Below, in pieces: positions 55,101 through 62,200 of a DNA stretch of 64,000 bases. Under the pieces are notes generated by a model that searched no databases, was not told the DNA's origin, and was given only the letters and a program-made list of their open reading frames with translations. Made by a program: the position numbers and the translations under genes. Within the stretch, counting starts at the first letter, position 1. Each line of letters opens with the position of its first letter. The DNA lies in the NCBI RefSeq assembly GCF_028368995.1, contig NZ_JAQNDL010000002.1:1051724-1115723 (forward strand). The letters run 5' to 3'. Source of the DNA: Nannocystis bainbridge. Its GTDB lineage: Bacteria > Myxococcota_A > Polyangia > Nannocystales > Nannocystaceae.

Positions 55101-55510
55101 TCCGACTCGACGAGCGCGGCGGAGTGCTCGGCGCGATGGAGCGACAATACCAGCGAGGGAAGATCCAGGACGAAAGCCTGCTCTATGAACAGCGCAAGCA
55201 TTCGGGGGATCTCCCGATCATCGGTGTGAACACGTTCATCAACCCCAACCGGACGGGTGACGAGGAGGCTGCCGGCCTCAACCTGACGCGCGCGAGCCAC
55301 GCCGAGAAGACGGCTCAGATCGACCGTCTACGGGCGTTTCAGGCCCGAAACGCCGAGGCGGCACCGGCGGCGCTCGAGCGGCTGCGACAAGTCGCGTTGT
55401 CGGGTGGCAACACTTTCGCGGCGCTTATGGAGACTGCACGAGTCTGCAGTTTGGGACAGATCTCCAGGGCGTTGTTCGAGGTTGGCGGCGAGTATCGTCG
55501 GTCGATGTGA
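52184..55510 (+). CDS. icmF: Fused isobutyryl-CoA mutase (IcmF)
   Basis: 1108 residues, the usual IcmF size. Order: an adenosylcobalamin-binding domain (DGHDAAIG at 39-46, with His41 the likely cobalt ligand), a MeaI-type G-protein chaperone with P-loop GTGGAGKS at 229-236 and the VVSVDPT region, then the mutase TIM barrel (for example PGYFPFTGG, SISGYHIAEAGANP). It interconverts isobutyryl-CoA and n-butyryl-CoA and is used in branched-chain and acetyl-CoA metabolism; the chaperone loads and guards B12. The upstream gap is only about 100 nt, too short for a cobalamin riboswitch. No mutase partner gene is needed. Confidence 0.97.
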   Translation: MPSVDPKQETPVNPVSNGENGRYAAHHKIRVVTAAALFDGHDAAIGVMRRVLQSGGAEVIHLGHNRGAEEVVDAAIQEDAQAIAVSSYQGGHIEYFKYMVDLLRQKGAGHITVWGGGGGVIVPREIEELHAYGVQRIFSPEDGRRHGLTGMIDMILAGADFATAPADPLAEFAALRAPGALTAADHKSRLARLMTAVEAAVAAGGEQPLLDALRADDGKASAPVLGITGTGGAGKSSLTDELLARLLRDHADRRIAVVSVDPTRRRTGGALLGDRIRMNALRDPRVMMRSLATRAAGVELSRATDDIVRLLQRVGYDLVIVETSGIGQGDAEVTRIADLCLYVMTAEYGAPSQLEKIEMLDVAQFIAINKFEHKGSKDALRDVRKQVRRNRDIPYSLPDEQLPVFGTVASRFFDRGVNGLYAALCGALSERRPDAPWSCSIPAELRAPISDISDLIASERQHYLAEIVRQVRGYKARVKRQVQLAREIGALTTAQRLLADEADSPAFARKLEELRGQLDSDTRRALEELPKLFAAYREPEFVVKIRQSTVRYPTQVQTLSGTQQPRVAVPRDDEPGALVRFGLLENLPGYFPFTGGVFPFKREGEDPKRMFAGEGGPARTNERFHYLSAGEPAKRLSTAFDSVTLYGWDPDERPDVFGKIGESGVSICTLEDAKLLYSGFDLCDPATSVSMTINGPAPILLAFYMNTAIDQQVEREQQKLGRAVTEAERTAIADRTLQVVRGTVQADILKEDQAQNTCIFSIEFALRMMGDIQQYFIQKKVRNYYSVSISGYHIAEAGANPITQLAFTLSNGFTFVEYYRARGLGIDDFAPNLSFFFSNGLDSEYTVIGRVARRIWAIALRDLYGADERSQKLKYHIQTSGRSLHAMEIDFNDIRTTLQALFAYYDHCNSLHTNAYDEAITTPTEASVRRAMAIQLIITREQGLAKTENMLQGSYIVDELTELVEEAVLAEFLRLDERGGVLGAMERQYQRGKIQDESLLYEQRKHSGDLPIIGVNTFINPNRTGDEEAAGLNLTRASHAEKTAQIDRLRAFQARNAEAAPAALERLRQVALSGGNTFAALMETARVCSLGQISRALFEVGGEYRRSM

Positions 55511-55602
55511 GGACTGAGGATGCAGGTCAGGTGGGATGAAATTGCCTGTGACTGTGCAAATAGATTCCATCGTGTCCAAAGTCTTGTGCTAGCCTGGACG
55601 CC

Positions 55603-56154
55603 ATGTCCAAGTACGACGTGTCCCTGGTGTCCGCGGTCGAAGGCCGCAAGCGCCAGATCCTCGTGGATCTGCTGCGCCAGAACTCCGAGCTGACGCTCGG
55701 CGAACTGCATCAATTGTCGAAGGGCGAGCTCGGAAAGCTCCTCAGCTCGATCACCGTCCAGGAGCTCCTCCATGGCGAGAGCGGCGCCCGCGAGTCCGCG
55801 TCGATCGAGCCCGCGCGCGGCGGCCGTCCCGGCAAGCCCGGTCGCAAGCCGGTGGCGAAAGCGCCCGAGGCCAAGTCCACCAAGGAGACCGCCGCGCCCG
55901 CCAAGTCCGGCAAGGGCGCCAAGGCTGAGCCCGCTGCCGAGGTGAACACGCGCACCCCGACGGGCCGCGATGCGTTCGACAAGGGCGTGCTCGAGGTGCT
56001 CAAGAGCATCGGCGGTCCCGCCGGTGCCGGGGAGATCCAGCGTCGCGTCGGTGGCACCAACATGCAGGTTCGTTCGGCGGTCAACCGCCTGATCGAGGCC
56101 GGCCAGGTGACCTGGACCGGCAAGGCCCGCGGCACCCGTTATCGCGTCGCCTGA
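55603..56154 (+). CDS. Histone-H1-like winged-helix DNA-binding protein
   Basis: 183 residues. The N-terminal 65 residues are helical (RKRQILVDLLRQNSELTLGELHQLSKGELGKLL). A linker of about 60 residues is almost only Lys, Ala, Pro, Gly and Arg (KPGRKPVAKAPEAKSTKE), as in eukaryotic H1 and bacterial H1-like proteins. The C-terminal 55 residues fold as a winged helix (VLEVLKSIGGPAGAGEIQRRVGGTNMQVRSAVNRLIEAGQVTWTG). It probably binds DNA non-specifically or at a site, acting as a nucleoid protein or regulator. It follows icmF on the same strand. Confidence 0.82.
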   Translation: MSKYDVSLVSAVEGRKRQILVDLLRQNSELTLGELHQLSKGELGKLLSSITVQELLHGESGARESASIEPARGGRPGKPGRKPVAKAPEAKSTKETAAPAKSGKGAKAEPAAEVNTRTPTGRDAFDKGVLEVLKSIGGPAGAGEIQRRVGGTNMQVRSAVNRLIEAGQVTWTGKARGTRYRVA

Positions 56155-56291
56155 GCACGACGGTTCTTTGGCATCGCTGGAGCCGGTCGCACAGTCGCCA
56201 AGAGCGACCGCGCGATCGGCTTCGTCGCGACCGGCGTTGCGCAGATCGTTGCACAGGTCCCACCGGGCCGAGGTTGCGCTACGCTGCCGTT

Positions 56292-57209
56292 GTGGGACGC
56301 CCGACCCGAACCTCCGTCCAACTGTCCACCCTCGCCGCAATCGTCGCCCTGGCGGCCGGCTGTTCGCGTGAGCCCAAGGGCGCGACCGCGGGCGTGGACT
56401 CGACCACGACGACGACGCAGACGAGCTCCGGCAGCGAGACTTCGTCAGCCACGAGCCCGACCAGTACGACGACTTCGACTTCGGAGGCCCCGCCGACGAC
56501 GACGATGGGGGTCGACGACATGGGCAGCGTCGGTGGTCAGTGCAACCTGTTCATGCAGGACTGCCCGCTCGATCAAAAGTGCACGGCGTGGAACGAGGAC
56601 GGCGGGCCGTTCCCCAACGGCACCCGCTGCGTGCCGGTCGACCTCAATCCGGCGCTGCCCGGCGAGGACTGTGTGGTCCCGGGCAAGTTCGGTGACGGCA
56701 TCGACAACTGCGCTCGCGGCTCGATCTGCCTCGACCTCGAGAACACCGGCAAGGCGACGTGCGTGGCCTACTGCACCGGCAACATGGACGCGCCGAATTG
56801 CCCGAAGCCCGAGGACCGCTGCGCGTTCCTGTTCGAGCCGACGGTCCCGGTGTGCTTCAGCAAGTGCGACCCGCTGCTGCAGGACTGCAGCCCCGGCGAG
56901 ACCTGCGTGCCCAACGAGGCCGCTCTCGGCGCCCCGCACTTCGTCTGCATGCCGCGCGTGTTCCCCGACCTCGGCAAGTACGGTGATTCATGCTACGCGC
57001 TGTCGGGCTGCGATCCGGGCAACCTCTGCATCTTCGGCGAGAATCTGCCGAGCTGCAAAACCCCGTACTGCTGCTCGGTGTGGTGCGACCTCGAATCGCC
57101 GGACTCCTGCCTCGACTACGATCCGACGCTGAGCTGCGTCCAGTGGTTCCAGGAGGGCGGGGCGACGCCCGGCTACGAGAACGTCGGCATCTGCGGCATC
57201 ATGCAGTGA
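56292..57209 (+). CDS. Cys-rich lipoprotein
   Basis: 305 residues from the GTG at 56292, giving lipobox ALAAGC. A Thr/Ser linker (about 45 residues) leads to a Cys-rich region with more than 20 Cys, arranged in repeated short units (CNLFMQDCPLDQKC, CDPLLQDCSPGETC, CYALSGCDPGNLC). It may form a rod of disulfide-bonded modules on the cell surface. The family is not named, but such proteins are frequent in Nannocystaceae. It converges on the PI-PLC gene with a 4-nt gap. Confidence 0.8.
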   Translation: MGRPTRTSVQLSTLAAIVALAAGCSREPKGATAGVDSTTTTTQTSSGSETSSATSPTSTTTSTSEAPPTTTMGVDDMGSVGGQCNLFMQDCPLDQKCTAWNEDGGPFPNGTRCVPVDLNPALPGEDCVVPGKFGDGIDNCARGSICLDLENTGKATCVAYCTGNMDAPNCPKPEDRCAFLFEPTVPVCFSKCDPLLQDCSPGETCVPNEAALGAPHFVCMPRVFPDLGKYGDSCYALSGCDPGNLCIFGENLPSCKTPYCCSVWCDLESPDSCLDYDPTLSCVQWFQEGGATPGYENVGICGIMQ

Positions 57210-57213
57210 CGCG

Positions 57214-58326
57214 TCACGGCGCCTCGATCGCCGCCGGCGTGCAGTCCGGCGGCGCCGTGCGCGGGTTGCAGCGCGACGGCATGCCACCCGGGATGGCGAA
57301 CACGTAGTCGTACTTGTCGCCGCCGGGCGGCGGATAGTCGGTGCTGATGAAGTGCGCGCCGCTGGCCAGCGCCGCCGCGCCGCGCGAGAGGTCGCCGGCG
57401 CTCGGCTCGATGTTGTCGGCGTCGGCGCGGGTGCGCACGAGGTGGCCGGCCGCCACCGCGGCGTCGATGCGCGCGGCGTCGCCGACCGGATCGTTGAGCG
57501 AGTGGACCGCCGCGAACGGCAGCGTGAGGTCGCCGAACGCGTCAGGGAACAGGAGCCGCCCCGCGGTCCCGCCCGCCGTGTAGGCCTCACGCCACTTGCC
57601 GCCGTCGTGCAGGACCAGCAGCAGCTTGCCGCGCGCGTCGTCGATCGCCGGCCAGCCCCCCGCGGCCACGCCGTCGCGCAGATTGGCAGCAGCACCCTGG
57701 ACGTCGTCGGGCACGATCAATCGCTCCTCGGGCCAGATCGACAGGACCTGTGATTCGAGGGTCGCCAGCAGCTCCTGGGCGGCGGGCGGATCGAACGCGC
57801 TCTTGAGCTCGAGCATGACGTAGAGCGGGTGATGCGAGGGATGTCCTTCGGACCATGTCCTCAAGGTCATCAAGCAGTCGACCAGGGTGGGGCAGGTCGA
57901 GGCGGTGTCGAGCAGGTCGATGTGATAGACGGCGATCGGCTCGCCGACGCCGGTAAACCACAGATCGAGCTCGAACTTGCGGACGCCCTGATCCCCGAGC
58001 TGCTGGTCGAGCGGGAGATGGGTGTAGTCCCACTCCTTGATCAGACTGCCAGGCGACAGGTGATAGCTGTTGTGAGTCCCGAGCGCCTGGAGCTGGTGCA
58101 GCCGCAGGCGGCCGTCCGGGGCGTCGCCGGTGGTGGTGGTCGGCGCGGTCCCACCGGTGCCGGTGCTTGTGTCTCCGGTGGTGCCGGTCGAACCGATGAT
58201 GCCGGTCGAACCGGTGGCGCCGGTCGAACCAGTGGTGCCACCAGCGCCGTCGGTGGTGGCGCCGGCGGGCGCGCTGCAAGCGGCGAGGGTGCACACGATC
58301 CAGCCCAGCGACCCGAGGCGCGTCAT
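57214..58326 (-). CDS. PI-PLC-like lipoprotein (Ca2+-dependent type)
   Basis: 370 residues. A lipoprotein signal (lipobox LAAC) and a Thr/Gly/Ser linker (residues 20-70) precede a TIM-barrel phosphodiesterase. HQLQALGTHNSYH holds the catalytic His85 and Asn86; the second motif is RKFELDLW, and HIDLLDTASTC follows. This matches the Ca2+-dependent phosphoinositide phospholipase C-like family (PI-PLC-C1). It would cleave phosphodiester lipids outside the cell. A 14-nt repeat pair (57839-57870) encodes MTLRTWSEGHPS inside the catalytic domain. Confidence 0.88.
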   Translation of the reverse strand: MTRLGSLGWIVCTLAACSAPAGATTDGAGGTTGSTGATGSTGIIGSTGTTGDTSTGTGGTAPTTTTGDAPDGRLRLHQLQALGTHNSYHLSPGSLIKEWDYTHLPLDQQLGDQGVRKFELDLWFTGVGEPIAVYHIDLLDTASTCPTLVDCLMTLRTWSEGHPSHHPLYVMLELKSAFDPPAAQELLATLESQVLSIWPEERLIVPDDVQGAAANLRDGVAAGGWPAIDDARGKLLLVLHDGGKWREAYTAGGTAGRLLFPDAFGDLTLPFAAVHSLNDPVGDAARIDAAVAAGHLVRTRADADNIEPSAGDLSRGAAALASGAHFISTDYPPPGGDKYDYVFAIPGGMPSRCNPRTAPPDCTPAAIEAP

Positions 58327-58344
58327 GCCGCGATCGTACCGACG

Positions 58345-59085
58345 TCAGTACACGCAGTCGAGCGTGGCCTCGTGGACCAGCGATAGCTCGACGCCGCCGC
58401 TCTCGAAGGTGAGGTCGAGCCGGTAGGGCTGGTTGCAGAAGCCGCAGCCGGGGGTCGGCGCACCCTTCTGTTTCATCTGCTCCTGCGCGAGCGTCTGGCC
58501 GGCGCCGACAGGGCCGCTCTCGTCCGGGAGCACGGTGATGTCGTGGACGCTCGGCACGTCGTCCGGAGACAGGGTGATGGTCGCCTTCGTCAGCTCGGCC
58601 GAGCCCGTCGCCAGGCCCTGGCTATTGTCGTAGACGACGGTCCACCAGGCGAGGATGCTGTCAGGATCGACGATGGGTTGGCAATTGGCGTAGAGGAGGA
58701 CGTCCTTGAGCTCGAGCGCCAGCGGCTCACCCACGGGCGCGTCGGTCGTCGAGCTGTCCGAAGTGCCAGACGAGGTGGTGTCGACCTCGGTGGTGCTGCC
58801 TTCGGTGGAGGTGGTCGCCACGCCTGTGTCAGTGGCGTCGGTCGTGCTGGTGCTGGTCGTCGAATCGGCGGTGTCGATGCCGGTGGTCTCGCCCATGCTC
58901 TCGCCGGTCGAATCGGTGGAGGTGGTCGTGGTGCCGGTGGTCGGGCCCGTGGTCGGGCCGGGATCGGTGGAGCCGCCGGTGGTGGTGTCGGTCGAGGCCC
59001 CGGTGCCGGTCGAGGCGCTGCCGCTGTCACCGCATGCGGTGCCGAGGATGACGATGAATAGGCCAAGGTTCGCGCGGAGTTTCAT
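58345..59085 (-). CDS. Lipoprotein with long Thr/Ser linker
   Basis: 246 residues from the ATG at 59085 (MKLRANLGLFIVILGTACGD), with a lipobox. About 105 residues of Ser/Thr/Gly/Asp linker (for example STDTTTGGSTDPGPTTGPTT) follow, then a compact beta-rich domain of about 115 residues with paired Cys (ANCQPIV, PGCGFCNQP, TLDCVY). No family assigned. It is divergent from the alpha-2-macroglobulin gene, with a 200-bp gap that can hold both promoters. Confidence 0.75.
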   Translation of the reverse strand: MKLRANLGLFIVILGTACGDSGSASTGTGASTDTTTGGSTDPGPTTGPTTGTTTTSTDSTGESMGETTGIDTADSTTSTSTTDATDTGVATTSTEGSTTEVDTTSSGTSDSSTTDAPVGEPLALELKDVLLYANCQPIVDPDSILAWWTVVYDNSQGLATGSAELTKATITLSPDDVPSVHDITVLPDESGPVGAGQTLAQEQMKQKGAPTPGCGFCNQPYRLDLTFESGGVELSLVHEATLDCVY

Positions 59086-59286
59086 GCCCGCGGAGGGTGG
59101 CAGCGCGAACCGGGCCGGGCAAGCGCACACCCCGAGCACCGTCGTTCCGCGGGAGATCGCCCCGCGTCCTCAAGCGCGCATCGACGCACTCGATCGGCGT
59201 CTCCGCGTGTGTAAGCATGAGCCCCGCCTCCGCGTTTGCATAGCGTTTCCGCTCCCCCCTTCACCCGAATGTGAATCGAGCGCTCC

Positions 59287-62200
59287 ATGCGTGACCACAA
59301 GCGACAGATCCGGCGCACGGCCCCGGCAGGCCTCTTCGCCGCGATGTTCTTCCTTCCGTCTTGCACCCCCAAGACTCCGCCGCCCGCGAACGAGACCGAC
59401 ACCACGCGGGAGACCGCGCAGACCCCGAAGCTCGACCTGTGGGCGGGCGTGCCCGCGATCGAGCCCGAGGACAGCGACATCGCCGCCGAGTTGACGCCGA
59501 CCCCGGGGCCGAAGCCGCCGCCGAGCGTGAGCGAGAAGATCGAGCTGCCGTTCCCGCCGCCCGCGCCGCCGAGCAAGCAGACCCAGGATCTGGCCCAGGA
59601 GGGCCCCCTGAAGGTCCTCCGCACCAGCCCGACCGAGAAGGCGCCCGGGCTCGTGGGCTCGGTCAGCGCGGTGTTCAACCAGCCGATGGTGCCGCTGGCC
59701 TCGATCGACGACCTCAAGCTCGAGCGCTCGCCGCTGACCATCGAGCCGCTGCCGCCGGGCAAGTTCCGCTGGCTCGGCACGCAGATGATCGCGTTCGAGC
59801 CCGAGGGCCGCATGCCGTACTCGACCACGTACACGGCCAAGGTCGTGGCTGGCGAGACCTCGACGATGGGCACCAAGCTGGTCAAAGAGGTGAAGTGGCA
59901 GTTCACCACGCCGTCGCTCGAGATCGAGTCGTTTTCGCCCGGTGAGTACGAGTTCGCCACGCTCGATCCGGTGCTGGTGCTGCGCTTCAACCAAAAGATC
60001 GATCGCGACAAGCTGCTGGCCGCGATGCGCGTGAAGGGCGGGGCCGCGAGCTTCACCCAGGTCGCGCCGGAGCAGTGGGACACGCTGCCCGAGCCGTACC
60101 GCTCGCAGGCCAAGCAGGGCCCGCAGGAGCGCGTGCTCGTGCTGAAGCCGACCACGTCGCTGACCGCCAACACCCTCTACAACCTCGAGATCCCGCCCGG
60201 CGTGTACGGCGAGGGCCCGAACCCGAGCAAGGCGATCAAGCTCAAGCTGCGCACCTACCCGCCGCTGACGCTGAACGGCCCGCGCTGCTCGTCGGACTAC
60301 TACTGGGAGTGCAACCCGATGGCCGGGCTCACGGTCAGCGCCTCGAACGAGCTGCTGACCGATCCGGGCGCCGAGAAGAAGGTCAAGGTCACGCCCGAGG
60401 TCCCCGACCTCAAGGTCACCGTGGCCGGCAGCATCCACCTGGCCGGCAAGTTCCGCGGCCTCGGCACCTACACGATCGAGGTCGAACCTGGCCTGAAGGA
60501 CATCCACGGACAGGAGCTCAAGGCGCCGTACCGCAAGACGGTCACGCTGCCGGCGCTCGACGCCTCGCTGCAGTGGGCCGACCGCCCGGTCGATCCCGCC
60601 GTGCTCGAGCCGAGCCACTCCGGTCAGCTCGATCTCAAGGCGACCGGCCTGTCCTCGGTCGAGGTCCGCGCGCGCGCGTTCGAGCCGAGCGAGCTGCGCA
60701 AGGTCCTCGTCGACCGTCACGTGCGCTACGACGGCGAGTGGCCGGACTCGCTCAAGACGCCGACGTGGGACAAGCTGTTCGACGTCAGGGAGTCGCGCGT
60801 CGAGGCCGCGACCGTGTCGCTCGACGCCAGGGCGCTCGGCGCCGGCAACGGCAAGTTCGTGCTGCTCGGCGCGCGCTCGAACGCGATCGGCGACAGCAAC
60901 TGGCGCTATCGTCAGTCGCTGACGCAGGTGGTGCAGGTCACCCGCCTCGGCGTGACCGCGGCGCTCGACAGCGACAGCGGCGTCATCCTCGTCACCGACA
61001 TCGAGACCGGCGAGCCGCTGTCCGGGGTCGAGCTCGGGCTCCACAACATGTCGCTCGACTCGGCGGCGTGGTCGGGCACGTCGGGGCCCGACGGCCTCGC
61101 CGAGCTGAAGCACGGCACGCAGTACGACCAGCCGTACATCCTCGCGCGCTACCAGGGCGAGGTCGCGTACGTCCCGCTGCAGCAGACGGCCGACAACTCG
61201 TGGGGCTCGTGGATGCACACGAACCGCGAGGACGAGCCGCGGATCTTCTTCTACACCGATCGTCAGCCGTACAAGCCGGGTGAGACGGTGCACCTGCAAG
61301 GGATCGTCCGCGAGGAGACGCGCGGCCCGGCCGGCAAGGTCCAGCTGTGGCGCCCCGACACGCCCGCCAGCTACACGGTGAACGGGCCGCGCGGCCACGA
61401 GGTCGCCAAGGGCGAGCTCAAGATCGGTCAGTTCGGCACCTTCAGCGTCGACATCCCGATCCCGGCCGACGGCGACACCGGCAGCTACAGCCTGCAGGTC
61501 AACTCGCCCGGGGGCCTGTTCTCGAGCGAGCGCTCGTTCTACCACGCGTTCGAGGTCCAGCAGTTCCGCGCGCCCGAGTTCGAGGTCAAGGTCGAGCGGC
61601 CGGCCGCGGCGCCGCTGCTCTACGGCGACACGCTGCAGGCCGAGATCAAGGCCAGCTACTTCCACGGCGCGCCGATGGTCGGGGCCGAGGCGACCTACAC
61701 CTTGCGGCGGCAGGACTCGCCGTACCGCCCGCCGGGCAGCGAGAACGAGTCGTTCACGTTCGGCAAGGGCGGCCAGGAGTGGTGGTTCGGCGGCGGCGAT
61801 TTCGGCCACTTCGAGGGCGGCGGCGGCCTTTACCGCGGCAAGGGCTTCCCGGGCTCGTTCGGCAACGACATCCTGGTGCGCCAGGGCAGCGGGCAGACCG
61901 ACGCGCGCGGCCTGCTCGCCGTCACTCACTTGCTCGCCGCGGTCGAGACGCCGTGGGGCCAGAAGACGCCGGTGCCGCCGGCCGGGCCGAAGTCGGAGGA
62001 GCCGCCGAGCGCCTCGACGTACACGCTCGAGGCCGCCGTCGTCGACGAGAACCGGCAGTCGATCGCCGGCCGCTCGACCTACGTCGTCCACCCCGCGAGC
62101 GAGTACGCGGGCGTGCGCGCCGATCGCTCGGTGTATCGCGCCGGTGAGCGCGCGCGGCTCGAGGCGGTCGTCGTCGACGTCGAAGGCAAGCGGGTCAGCG

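Noticed and set aside
60480..60520. Another 14-nt repeat copy inside the alpha-2-macroglobulin gene (CCTGGCCTGAAGGACATCC)
   Set aside because: Only one unit-like stretch without a phased neighbour core; it may be chance and was not counted.
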